Source of the DNA: Neurospora intermedia
Lineage: Eukaryota > Ascomycota > Sordariomycetes > Sordariales > Sordariaceae
Length of the DNA: 64,000 nucleotides
Assembly: GCA_037102815.1 (NCBI GenBank)
Contig: BTPP01000005.1
Location: forward strand, 2,666,001 to 2,730,000
Direction of reading: 5' to 3'
The notes under the pieces are model-generated. The model was not told the origin of the DNA. It made no database searches and saw only the letters and a program-made list of their open reading frames with translations. Shown here in pieces: positions 48,401 through 60,374 of the stretch; positions within the stretch are counted from its first letter, which is position 1; each line of letters opens with the position of its first letter. Both the position numbers and the translations under genes were made by a program.

Positions 48401-49343
48401 GGCTAGCAGTTGAGTTGGCTCCCTGCGTCGTGGCGGCTTGGGGGGCAGTAGTGCTTACTTGAGCGGCAGCGGCAGCGGCGGCGGCGGCGGCCTAATTGAC
48501 GGCTTGCTGGGCGGCGGTTGCTTGAGCGATAGCAGCTCGAAGAGTGGCTTGAGCCGCAACCGGATCTGGGGGAGCCGAGGAGGAGGTTGTAGTTAGGGCG
48601 GCAGTCGTATTAGTGTTTTAGGTTTAAATCGGGGGAGGAGTGGTCGTGCCTGACGGTTGGGCTAGTGGTAGGGTCGGGGACCCGGGTCGAGTGCCCGTTA
48701 TAGCCGATTTGGCGGGGGAGGTCGATCGAGAGTGGGTGTTAGCTATCCGAGAAAGGGAGGATTGTATATCTTTATTATCTTGGATAATCTGGTCTAGGCT
48801 GCCTTGGAAGGTGCTGGTCGTAGTACTTATAGTACTTATCTCTCCTTTAATGTCTTTTAGTTCTTTGGTCAAGGTGTGGTGACTGTCCATTATAGTAGCC
48901 TCCAAGTATTCTATAGTGTCCTTATTCCCTCCCATTTTAGGTGGTCGGACCTATGGGTAGGCGTTGTTTAGAGCGGGGTCTGGTTCGGGAGTAGCCTTTC
49001 CTTTTCCTTTACTTAACGCCCTGGTTGAGGTGGCTGTAACCGGCTCGGGAACGGAATCGGGATCCTGCTCTTCTTGTGGAGTTTTGGATAGTGTCCGGGA
49101 GAGTGTTTGTGTTACTGGTCGTAATGTACTAACTGTAGGCTTCCTGCGTTTTCCGCGGACCGAGATTTTGGTGGTTCCGTCGGTGTCGGCTTCGGATCCA
49201 TAGGTCGCGAGCGGGGTGCCGCCTTCGTCGTTTGGGGAGGTCGGGCTGCTTGGTAAACGGGTAGAAATAGCGTCCAATAGTAAGGGGATCTTAAGACGTG
49301 GCTGGCCTGGTCCCGTCGGGTCGGGAGGCGACCCTTCCGACAT
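42480..49343 (-). pseudogene. Gag-Pol polyprotein of the chromovirus, one frame with 16 stops
   Basis: About 2,288 codons stay in one frame. Domains in order: Pro/Thr/Ala-rich N-terminus; Gag core (47562-47993); Arg/Asp/Asn-rich basic linker (47136-47510); two C2HC-like fingers (about 46900-47080, for example CGYCKDLQTSRNELFKHLQS then C) in place of a CCHC knuckle; protease with DPGTG (46632-46646); reverse transcriptase with FIDD (45045-45056); RNase H (about 44180-44560); integrase HHCC (about 43690-43810), core (about 43180-43640) and chromodomain (42530-42685). Stops lie at 48951, 48624, 48618, 48492, 48303, 48240, 48132, 48129, 48075, 47562, 47136, 45597, 44352, 43362, 43194 and 42819 (lowest base): ten TAG, six TAA, no TGA. 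Those at 44352, 43362 and 43194 fall where relatives keep Trp (family recall). The first catalytic Asp of integrase is Asn (43611-43613). Confidence 0.9.
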
Positions 49344-49964
49344 CGTCAGTTGTCGCGGAAGATGGTTGGGGCGCTTGTTGGATCCGTGTCTTCTAGAGTG
49401 CGGGTTAGTCCTTCTCGTTTGATTCTACTTGCCTAACGAGGTTAGTATAGTGACTCAGCGTTTGTGATGGGGTTCTGGCGTTTGTGAGGGGAGAAAAGAC
49501 CTTAAGAACGGTTACTTGAATTCGCCGTTATAAGGGGGAAACCTATAGCATCAATCAATCTAGTTTGAGCGGGTACCTAAATTCGCCGTCTTCCTAGAGA
49601 TTGGATTAAGGTGTGTAGGGCAACCCAGTCGTGAGCTCTCGCGTCAAACAGAGAGGGTGGTGTTCTTTTGGGTAGTAGTAAGGGGAGGATTTTTTGGGGG
49701 TCTTCTTAATCCCCGCGCGAGGTTCCTAGAAGAGATGTCCTGCGTGGGTTTCTTGAAAGGGAAGGAGGGAGTGGTGATTGTGAATCGGGGCTCGTCTGTC
49801 GTGCGCAAGTTCAAATCGTGAAGGATGATCGCGGGGTCGTTGCGCTGGCGCAAAGGGTCTAGTCGATCGGGCGAGAGCAAGTGAATACGTCGCTTGGTGG
49901 GGTGGTTGTCGGTCTTTCGAGTGAATGCCGACTAGGTGGTTTGGTTTGGTTAACTAGATTTTTT
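49344..49964 (-). other. Leader between primer-binding site and Gag of the chromovirus
   Basis: About 620 bp of untranslated leader in the sense of the element, where packaging and dimerisation signals would lie. A short repeated word, AATTCGCCGT, occurs at about 49517-49526 and 49574-49583. A 78-codon open frame (49880-49644, minus) has no recognisable feature. Confidence 0.5.
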
Positions 49965-49978
49965 AGTTGCAGCTACCA
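49965..49978 (-). other. Primer-binding site, matches initiator tRNA-Met 3' end
   Basis: Two bases inside the 5' LTR the sense strand reads TGGTAGCTGCAACT. Its complement AGTTGCAGCTACCA equals the 3' end of the Neurospora initiator tRNA-Met as I recall it. Use of this tRNA as reverse-transcription primer is common in Ty1 and Ty3-type elements. Confidence 0.8.
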
Positions 49979-49980
49979 TT

Positions 49981-50215
49981 TGATGCGGAAGCAGTAGATA
50001 TGAAAATATTGTATTGTAAAGAGTGATGCCCTCCAAGAAGGTTTCTAAGAAAGACTGCCTTTGGCACATGGGATTGATATATCCCATGGCAGTCTTATCT
50101 TATCACTTATCTTATCGGGCATAAGGGCCCGGCAGGCAAGCGCCTGTCGGGGAGGGGTAGGCTCAAGAGCCTTCACCACCAGAGATCTATTTGTAAATAC
50201 ATGGGTCCGGTATTA
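49981..50215 (-). repeat. 5' LTR of the chromovirus (right in window)
   Basis: 235 bp, identical to 42115-42349. In the sense of the element this LTR should carry the promoter. Identity over the full length means little time, or recent conversion, since insertion. Confidence 0.95.
50094..50116 (-). promoter_or_regulatory. Cluster of GATA-factor motifs in the 5' LTR
   Basis: Same four-GATAA cluster as at 42228-42250, here in the LTR that would drive transcription of the element, about 100 bp from its outer edge. Confidence 0.5.
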
Positions 50216-50220
50216 TTATT
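50216..50220. repeat. Target site duplication, right
   Basis: TTATT directly after the LTR, matching 42110-42114. Confidence 0.8.
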
Positions 50221-51618
50221 TAAATTCTATTATTAAGCCGGACGCGTCTATTTACTACTATTAATTTCTCTAGGATATTTTCCGGTCCTAGGGATACTAA
50301 TAGTAGTACTTCTACTCCGATATATAAGCGAGTATTATAAATACTAGTAAAGTAGTATAATTGAATATAAGCGAAGTAATACGGGAAATATAAATATTTA
50401 TTATAAATTGTAGTATAACAACTGTATTTATACTCCCTAATAGTACTATATTATATCCCTCGGCGAAAATACCGCCTATAAAGGTTTAGTTGGTATATTT
50501 AGGCTATAAAATTCGTAAAGACGAAGTTATAACCTATACCGACAATTTATTAAAGGATATTACGGCCGATCCGTCCGACTATAAAATTAACGAATTAATT
50601 ATATTAAGGGTATTAAAGGAGGATAAGACCTTAGCGCTAAATATAATACTAGTTCGGCTAATACAATTCCTAGTATAAGACATTTACAGATATATAATAC
50701 TTATAGCAAATACTACTATTTACGAGTATAGGCCTACTAACAATTAGAACGTTCTATAAAATATTATAAAATTAGTAATTAACCGGACGTATAAAGACGT
50801 TTTTAAATTATTTAAATATACTAATAACTCCGCCCTATATTTAAGCGTATAGGTAGTTAAGGATTTTATACACGCCGATTATAACGGCGGCCTATTTTAT
50901 ATATTTTTTAATTTAATATTGGATAGCTATATACTTCCTCCTACCGATCGATTCTATATATTCAATTAAGTTCTTACCGAATCTCCGCTTTTTACTTAAA
51001 CGGTTTAAAAGTACGCTAACGCTTATATAGAGCGAAAATAGGTCTTAATTATAATAAATTCCCCTTAGATATAAATATAAGTTTTTTTTTTTAATAATTA
51101 ATAAGGGTTTACTCTTATTATAGTAAAGTAATAGTTATTCTAATTAAAGTAAAGTACGCTAATATTAATTTAGGATTTTATATTCTATATTTAAAAAAGC
51201 CGGGCTTATAGTACGGATAGTATATTCCAATTAAAGTTAAGCGGAACGCGGTTAAGTAGTCGTATTTTAGAATAATATTAATAAATATATAGACGTACTA
51301 ATTCTAAATTCTACTATCTATACTACTAGATTAAACTTCTACTATACCTATTATATTAGTATTGGGTTTAACTTCATATAAAATATAAATACTATACTCT
51401 AATATATAGGAAAATTATACCGAATTAGATAGAACTATATAGTAGAGTAGTACCTACTAATTATCTATAGTTCGGTATATAATTAGATAGAAGAAAAGCT
51501 CTTACGTAAAGTATATTACCCGCTCTATTCGAAGGTCTTTTATTCTAATTAAAATAAAATATATTAACCGAATAATTAATAAATCTACGAATTAGTACCG
51601 AATCTAAACTTAGAGAAA

Positions 51619-53245
51619 ATAGGGATTCCAACGGAGGCCGGAGAGTATTTTCAAACCCTCGCCGGATATAAAGCCGCGAAATATTTAATATCCTATAATT
51701 TTAATCGCTTTTCGTAAGTAGCCGAAGTACTATAATATATTCTCAAATATACATTTAATAAAATAGTTTTAATTAACTATTTTTATTCTAAACTATTCTT
51801 AATAATTATAAAGGCGGTCAACACTAGCGAACTAGTAGATTAAAACCGTTTTAACAATATCCTACCGCTAGTAAATCCCTATTTTATTATAAAGTTTAAA
51901 ACGAATCCTTCGTTGCTCAATAAAGTCTATAAAACGTTCGAAGATATAAACAAACCCGTCGCTATAAAACTTATAAAACGTTTTATATTATATTTATTAA
52001 AGGATTCGTACTAAAAATCTAAGGATTATATTACTAAAGCCTAAACTTTAATTTTAAGTAATAAATAAGCTTTTAAAGTTAAATTAAAAGTAAAGGATAT
52101 TATTATTATAGATCTAAACGACCTAAAGGCTAAAATTAATACGAAATATATTAAAAACTATATTACTCTAACTATTAAAAAACAGGTTTAATAGTTCAAT
52201 AAAGACGGGATCCTATTTAAAAGCTAAGAATTTATTATACTAGAAGATAATAAAACTAATATAAATAAAAGTAATAATCCGATTAAACGGCGACAATTAT
52301 AATTACAATCGATATCGCCTTCAATAATATAATATTAATAAAAATATACACGGACAAAAGCTACTACCCCTCCCGGTAATTATATTAATATTCGCAGCGG
52401 GATTACTCCGATAGATATTAACCTAATATACTCTAATAAGAATAAATTTAATAAAGCTAATAATAATCCGCCCCCTTCGCCTATCCTACCTATATCGGAT
52501 ACTTATTAATTTAATAAGGCTAATAATATTTTACCCCCTTCGTTTATCCTACCTATATCGGATACCTACTAATCTAATAAGGCCGATAATATTCCGCCCT
52601 CTTCGCCTATCCTACCTATATTAGATACCTACTAAACTATTACCCCTTTTAGTAACTATACTAATACTAAAGTCAATCTAATATATTCTAATAAGAATAA
52701 ATTTAATAAAGCTAATAATAATCCGCTCCCTTCGCCTATCCTACCTATATCGGATACCTACTAAACTACTATCCTTCCTAATAACTATACTAATACTCGT
52801 AATAGAATTACTCCGATAGATATCGACCCTATACACTCTAATAAGAGTAAATTTAATAAGGCCAATAATAATCCGCCCCCCTCGCCTATCCTACCTATAT
52901 TAGATACCTACTAAACTACTACCCCTCTCGGTAATTATACTAATACTAAGGTCGACCTAATACGCTCTAATAAAAATAAATTTAATAAGGCCAATAATAA
53001 TCTGCCCCCTTCGTCTATCCTACCTATATTAAATACCTACTCTCCCCGTAACCTTACCGGCACTTCTCTAATAGGGGTAGATAATTACTCCTATAAGAGT
53101 AATCCGCCCCCTTCACCTATACAAAATACTAATAATAGTAGAGATAAAACTCTCTTAGAAATACCTTACCTTAAGAATAGTAATATAAATATTAATAGTC
53201 TATTCCTTAATTTAATTATAATTAATAAATTTAGATCAATATAAA
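51619..53245 (+). pseudogene. Fossil reading frame with a proline-rich repeat region, RIP-mutated
   Basis: One frame can be followed for about 540 codons without a frameshift. The first part (about 51619-52280) reads as an ordinary protein rich in Lys/Asn/Leu (for example EAGEYFQTLAGYKAAKYL, DINKPVAIKLIKRF). The second (52430-53045) is a repeat built on NNNPPPSPILPISDTY. Stops within the frame are TAA or TAG. In five repeat copies the stop is TAA at the equivalent codon (52507, 52570, 52633, 52762 and 52912), as expected if an ancestral CAA there became TAA each time. I do not recognise the family. The low-GC Ile/Asn/Lys bias is partly produced by RIP. Confidence 0.5.
52430..53045 (+). repeat. 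Degenerate coding tandem repeat, periods 63, 129 and 150 bp
   Basis: The anchor CTATCCTACCTATAT and its variants recur at about 52481, 52544, 52607, 52736, 52886 and 53015, that is 63, 63, 129, 150 and 129 bp apart. All spacings are multiples of three, so the frame was kept, consistent with a repeat expanded in a coding region. Confidence 0.8.
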
Positions 53246-53516
53246 AAAAATAAAGGTTATATATAAATCGCTCATTAATATACTTTCAAGGACCAAATTT
53301 ACATATAATTAATATTTGAATATCCGTCGGAGTTGTAAATTTAATTTCGAATATACTTTATAAACTTCTATTTACTTAATTTATAGGTCCTCTAACCCGG
53401 CCAAATATTAATAAGAAAGGTAGGCCGTACGAAATTTAATAATAGTTCTAACCTCCTCTGTCCGTAATACTTTAGGGATTTATTCAAAATAATTAATTTA
53501 GAAAATAGTAAAACAT

Positions 53517-53805
53517 TAACAACCGTAGAAGGAATCGATATTATTATAGTAGGGCTAATTTTATATAAATCTATAGTATAAGAGCCGTTAATAGCTGTAG
53601 AGGGAATTAATATTATTATAGTAGGGCTAATTTTATATAAGTTTATAGTATAAAAACCGCTAATAGCCGTAGAGGGAATCGATATTATTATAGTAGGGTT
53701 AATTCTATATAAATCTATAGTATAAGAGCCGCTAATAGCCGTAGAAAGAATTAATATTATTATAGTATAACCAATTCTATATAAATCTATAGTATAAGAA
53801 AGACA
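53517..53805. repeat. 72-bp tandem repeat, four copies
   Basis: The word GTAGA(A/G) GGAAT recurs at 53525, 53597, 53669 and 53741, exactly 72 bp apart (24 codons). The minus strand is free of stops through all four copies, with a 24-residue unit containing YTIDLYRI and IPSTAI. The plus frame has a stop in each copy. A coding origin on the minus strand is therefore more likely. Confidence 0.85.
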
Positions 53806-54691
53806 TCTTCAAGCCAAATTCGTATTTCTAATATATTTTTCAAAATTAAAATCCTAGAATCTAAACCGCTTTTATATTTTTATACTTATATCCTTCTTTA
53901 CAAATCGGACTAACAATCGGCTGCTTACTAATATATTATTAGGTCCACCGCGGATATACGCTATTCGTTCGCTTAATAGTAAAATAGAGTATAGTAGACT
54001 ATTCGGTAATTATAATACCTACTTAACGAGAATAAACAGCCTATAATAACCCTGCTTAGGGATTCCGTTTATTTAATTATAATAAATATTACTAATATTA
54101 TATAATAATTAATACCGAGGATTACAAATTAAATTAGGAAGGAGTCTTATATTCCTACCGGTAAATATTAGCGCGTAAACTATATAAGTCTATTCTAACG
54201 CAATCTTTACCGACTTTCTACTCTTCGTTAGTACGCTAGCCTCTCTTTCTCAATCGGAGATAACCCGCAAGCATTAATAATTATTATAATATAATACGTA
54301 ATTATATATTTTAGTAATAAACGCCCAAATATTTTCTATAATAATCCGTTAGCTCGTAATATATTAGTATTTCAATAAACTTCTCCTACTATTATATATT
54401 ATATTATCTCTTCGCTATACTACCCTTACTTTAATATCCTTATTATAAGGATTTATAATATTATTAGTACCCTCTTCCCTAATAAGACGCCTAATTCTAT
54501 ATAATTAATCGAGCCCACCCTATCTTTAATAACTTAGGGTCCCGCCCTTAATAACTCGCACATTCTAACCGTCCGTTATCCCTAATATTACTACCAAAAT
54601 ACTATACCCCCTCTAATCTTCTATCCGGTCGTTTTACCTTAATTACCCTTAATACTACTATACTTTATTATATTATTTTAATAATACTTTT

Positions 54692-55010
54692 AAATACACT
54701 CTACAACTACTATTTACTTATAGCCTACTATCCTCCGCAATTAATTAAGCGTAAATAATAGGGTCTAGGATATATTTCGACCGAACCTTAATTAATAATA
54801 TAATTATTAACCTTAATTCGTTTTGTAAATAAACTTAAAAATATACCTCCAAATACGCTCTACAACTATTACTTACTTATAGCCTACTATCCTTCGCAAT
54901 CGGTCAAGCGTAGATAATAGGGTCTAAGATATATTTCGACCGAACTCTAATTAATAATATAATTACTAACCTTAGTTCGTTTTATAAATAGGTTTATTAA
55001 AGATAAATTA
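54692..55010. repeat. 159-bp tandem duplication
   Basis: Copies start at about 54692 and 54851 and share CTCTACAACTA, TATAGCCTACTATCC and ATATATTTCGACCGAAC in the same order, close to 90 percent alike by eye. Confidence 0.8.
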
Positions 55011-57441
55011 TATAAAATTAAGTATTAAAGGTCGTTAAAGGTCGAAAACGATTTATTATAATATTGCCTATCGCTAATCCTTTTACTTAGAATAGGGGTA
55101 GGAAAAGAAAATTATTTATAGTATAATATCTTCCCTTATCGACATTAAATTTAATTAATATATAATATTTATAGGTCCCGACTATACCTATACTTATATA
55201 GGATAATAAATCTATACTATTACTATTATTTAAAAAATATAGTATAAAAGGTAAATAAAGGGTAGAAGGGTATTCGTATATTAGACAATTAACGAAGTCT
55301 ATATAATTACCGCCGTTTAAAAAGCCTAATATAAAAGGGAAGTAAAGAGTTAAAGGGTATTCGGATATTAAATCTTTAGTAAAATCTACCGCCGAATACC
55401 CGATAAAAGTAGGTAGTAATTTAAAGAGGAGGGGGGAAGTACGTACAATCTTATATATATAATAACTTAAACTAATATATTTAAATATACTAAACGGATT
55501 TAATATTATATAATTAATTATTAAATATACTCCCCTTTATACCGTAGTATATAATTAAAGAGAATAATATTATTAGAATTACTTTTCAAATTAATTATAT
55601 ATATAAACTCGTCGAATTTGGCCGCCCGTTTAATATAAGCCCCGTTTGGAATAAGGTTGAAGGTCCCTTCTAATTTACTATTATAGAATCGATTAAACCG
55701 GACTATTAGTTAGCCGTCCTCACTATTACCAATATAATATATTATTACCCTTCCTAACTTTACTTTACTATATACGCCTTTAATTTATTTATATTCGATA
55801 CCAATATAATTACAAATAATATTATACCGGGGATCCTAATAGTATTAAAATAATATTAGCTTACACAAATTACTACCTACTAATCGATATATAATCCCAA
55901 TCCCTATATACGAATTAGAAACTTCTATATATAGCTAAGATTGTTGTTTCGGGTTATATAGTTGGAAATTGATTTTGAAAAGCAATTAGAGTAGTAAAAT
56001 GCGTTTAGTAACTTCGAACGCCTATTGTAATAGCTTAATAATTCAAAAGAATATCCGGTAATTACTTTACCCTAAAGCGTATATAATTTTTAATTTCGGA
56101 CGAATTATTTATTTCGTTCCCTTCCGTTCCAGTAATAGGACTAGGTCCTAGTAAATAAAAAGGCTAATAGTCTAACTACTATTAAAGAGGCGGGTAAACC
56201 TAATTTTAAAAATCTAAAATTATTAAATTACTTCCTAATAGTACGTCCACCTCAAGTAAATATAATAATAGGGAAAAGGATTTATAAATTAATATATTTA
56301 TTAAAGGTTTAGGAAGGAAACTAATTATATAAATAATCGCCTAGTACTTATACTTACAAAGGCTCCTACTTTAGAAGTATTTGCTCGGAATATATAATAT
56401 AAGTTCGAAATAGTTAATTCTTAAGTTTAGGGTTTATATAAAGCGTTACAATCGGGTATAGAATATTTTAAATATAAGTCCGCCTCTATAGAATAATTTA
56501 TATATAGCTTCTATTAATAGATTATTAGTATTGAAGAGGAATTATAAAAGATATTGGGGGATTTAACTAATATATTAATTAATATAGAGAATAAATTCGT
56601 CCGGACAATATAATCTAAAATATTACGTATATTTTCTTCTATTCAACTATTACTAATATATTTATATAAGTAGTAACCAATTTTAAAAAGTTATTAAAAT
56701 ATACGTATTTATAATTATATTATTACTATCGTAATTTGTATATTTAACGCCTTTAATTAGGACCGAGAGCTTAAAATAATTTTAGAATAAATTAAATAAT
56801 AGTATAATATTAGAATCTATTTTAAAGTATAGGAAGATCCGGTATATAATAATCTAGCGAAATTCAATACTTATCGCTCCGTCCAGCGGTAATAAGCGTA
56901 CTATATAGATACTTCTCTAAAATAGCCCTAGAATTATATAGTTTCGATCAACCGTAATACTTACCGAATTTATTAAGGTAATTAATATTTTAGTTATCCA
57001 AATTTATAAGAACGATCTTACTACTATAATAGTCCGTATAGGCGATAGTTTACAATATTCTCCTAATAGAATACATATATAAATTAAAAGTATAGGAGGA
57101 TCTTATCCAAATTTCCACTACTTTTCCTAAAAATGCCTAAGCAATTATATATAATATTTTAAAGAGTTTAATACTCTACGAAGGGTATATAATAGTCTAG
57201 CGAGATTTAGTACTTATTATTCCGCTTAGTAGTAGAGGCGCGATTTAGTTATATTATTACCGCTTTATAGGAGACCTTCGTAAAAAGTAGCTCTAAGGAA
57301 GGAGCTAATTTCAAAAGATATATAATACTAGGTATCGAAGAAATATACGTCCTTATAATTTTCTAGTATATAATATTAGAAGGGTAAATAAAGATAATAA
57401 AATTTAATAAAAAAGGTATAAAAAGGAATTAATATAATATA

Positions 57442-57567
57442 TTAGATACTATAAAAAGCGTTTATAAAGTAAAATAATATATTAATAAGTTAACGAAATA
57501 TATATTAAATACTATAAAAGGCGTTTATAAAGTAAAATAATATATTAATAGGTTAATGAAATATATA
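57442..57567. repeat. 63-bp tandem duplication
   Basis: Copies start at about 57442 and 57505. They share GCGTTTATAAAGTAAAATAA and ATATTAATAGGTTAA-like sequence. Confidence 0.75.
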
Positions 57568-57654
57568 TAAAGGTTAATATAAAGTTTTAAATTATAAAGC
57601 TAGGTTTAAATAGTACTTAAAGGTATAATAAGGATATTACTTTTATTCTTATTC

Positions 57655-58560
57655 GTACCTTCCCCGAAATTAGCCCTTTCAATAAATATCCAATCTACTA
57701 GGTTCTAGGTCTTACTACTTCCTTTACACTAACTTACCACTTCCTTTATACGAAGCGTAATAAGGATATTATATTATTCTCACTCGGTAGGTTTCCAACC
57801 TTCTTCGAAATTAGCCCTCTCAATAAACATCCAATCTATTAGGTTCTAAATCTTACTACTTTATTTATACTAATTTACCGCTTCCTTTATACGAAATATA
57901 ATAAAGATATTGCTTCGTTCTTACTCGGTAGGTTTCTAACCTTCTTCGAAACTAGCCCTCTCAATAAATATCCAATTTACTAGGTTTTAAATTTTACTAC
58001 TTCATTTATACTAATTTACTACTTCCTTTATACAAAATATAATAAAGATATTACATCGTTCTTACTCGGTAAGTTTCCAACCTTCTTTAAGACTAGCCCT
58101 CTTAATAAACATCTAATTTATTACTATAAATTCTAATTTTACTACTTTATTTATACTAACTTACCGCTTCTTTTATATAAAATACAACGAAAATATTATA
58201 TCGTTCTCACTCGGTAGGTTTCTAACCTTCCTTAAAATTAACCCTTTTAGTAAATATCTAATTTACTATTATAAGTTCTAGTTTTACTACTTTATTTATA
58301 CTAATTTACCGCTTCCTTTATACGAAGTACAATAAGGATATCGCTTCGTTCTTATTCAATAGGCTTCCAACCTTCCTCAAAACCAGCCCTCTTAATAAAT
58401 ATTTAATCTATTATTATAAATTCTAATTTTACTACTTCATTTATACTAATTTACCGCTTCCTTTATACGAGGCACAATAAGGATATTGCTTTATCTTTAT
58501 TCGGTAGGTTTCCAGCCTTCTTAACTAGCCCTCTTAGTAAATATCCAATTTATTAGGTTC
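57655..58560. repeat. 141-145-bp tandem repeat, about seven copies
   Basis: The anchor CTTCNNCGAAATTAGCCCT and variants recur at about 57666, 57807, 57948, 58089, 58234, 58379 and 58524. The first three spacings are 141 bp, the next three about 145 bp. Each unit also has TCGGTAGGTTTCCAACC and TACTACTT.TTTATACTAA stretches. The copies differ mainly by C/T and A/G changes, as RIP would leave them. The array is about 0.9 kb long. Confidence 0.88.
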
Positions 58561-60374
58561 GAAATACTATATAGCGTAGGGTTTCTAGCCTTCTTAAAAT
58601 ACACCCGGCTAAAAGGATAAAGAATAACCCGCCGCCGCTATTACCACTACTACCCTAAAGAAAATTAGCGAATAGAAGATATACAGACTTAAATAGTCCG
58701 CTCCTTTCAATAAATACTACAAACCCCGGCTATAAATAAAGATACTATAACCGCTATATTAGCATAAAACGGTAAAATTATTTTTCCCTTACTTATATTC
58801 CCCTTTAAAATTCGTAAAAAGATTCTAAAATATATATTAGTATCTAATAAGCCCGTCTATATAAAGCGCCTTCGAACTTAAGCCGAATAAATCTAGTAAA
58901 TAATATAGAAAATTTATAGAGTAAATACTTAATATCCTAATTAATTCCGATAGAAGGGTTAAGTACCTACTTACTAGCTAAATAGTAGATAGGAAGACCC
59001 TAAGAATCTTCCTCTAAGGATAGGGGTATAGTAGTTTCTATTATATAATATCTAATAATAATCTCTAATAGACCTACTAAGTAAGTAGGTTATTAAGAAT
59101 CGAAATTAGAGTTATATAGTATTATTAATACTAATTAATATACGGTAATTAGTAAGGGTTTTTCTTTATTTACGACTATAGTAAAGTCTACTAAGTCCAA
59201 TTAACTATCTTCGTAAGGGGAAGTTCCGGAAGCTAATATTTTAAATACTACGTATTTTAATAATAATACTACTATATATAATATACCCAACTATAGTAAT
59301 ATATAATAATATTACTAATTCAATTAATATAGCAGCTACTTTAGAGGGACCGCTATATAATAATAGTAATGAACTTTCTAATTTTAAAGAAGCTAGTAAC
59401 GACGAATACCCTTAATTATTAATCTACTCTATATCTTTTACTACCTCTTTTATTAGGGAAAAGGAATTATTAGGGCTATTTATTACTAATATTATATCTT
59501 TAAATCCTATACTTAATAGTACTAATTAATCGTCGATTATAATATTAATTCCAATCGAAGGGATAGGTTAGGGTAAACGGGCAATATCCTTACTAAACGA
59601 CCAACCTATTACTAAAAAGAAGAGGGTTACCTTTTCGAACCTATATAACGAAATATTTACCGATATAAAATATAGGGCGTACGTGCTAAGTTGCGCAAAA
59701 CCGTCCAATATTTAAAAGAATTAAATTAATTTAATGCCTATTAATAATAATAATTAGTATTTTAAGATCTCTAATAATAATAAGGGGTATATTAAAGGGG
59801 ATAATAGAAATAATAACGAACTTATATTACCCGTTGCAATAATACGGGTAACCCTAACGGTATAGCGTTATATAATAATAAACTTCAATTTAATTCCTAA
59901 TATTACCTCCGTACCTTTTAACGGTGCCCCTTCAATTCCGCTATCTAATAAATAAAAAATAAGAATAGCCGAAATCCTTAGGTAATATATAATCGCCGTT
60001 ACTACGTTACTAGCGAAAATCCCTAGCGCGGGCGATTTATTGGCGGCCGTTGCAAACCTTTAAAAGATATTTAAGGAACGGTTGGAAAAGGGTAATATAA
60101 TAAAGTATATTAAGAAGTTAGTAAAGGAGCTACTAATTATTAGTATATAGATAAATTTCGGCGAGGAAATTAAAGAAATATATATAAAAGAGTAGATTGG
60201 CGATTCGGACGCCTATAATTTATAAAGGTCGTAATATATATTAGCTTCTTTATATATTAATTATATATAGGTACTCTCCTTATTAATTTTAAATTACTTA
60301 TATAGAGACCCTACTAAAAGGATATATATCTTATATTTTTATAGATAAATATATTACTAGAACCCTTCTATATT

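Larger units (their letters stand above)
42115..50215 (-). mobile_element. Ty3/gypsy chromovirus LTR retrotransposon, full length, Gag-Pol disabled
   Basis: An 8,101-bp element in minus orientation, bounded by two identical 235-bp LTRs and a 5-bp target duplication (TTATT). In sense order: 5' LTR (50215-49981), primer-binding site next to it, a 620-bp leader, one Gag-Pol frame (49343-42480), 3' LTR (42349-42115). The order protease, reverse transcriptase, RNase H, integrase, then a chromodomain places it in the Ty3/gypsy chromoviruses. Base composition is normal, in sharp contrast to the RIP-saturated DNA on both sides, so it entered later. No clear polypurine tract is seen just inside the 3' LTR, where one is expected for second-strand priming. 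Sixteen in-frame stops show that this copy cannot make its own proteins. Confidence 0.95.

Noticed and set aside
57655-58560. CRISPR-like regular repeats (also at 60375-60612 and 53517-53805)
   Set aside because: Whole units repeat without unique spacers, and the genome is fungal; these are degenerate tandem repeats.
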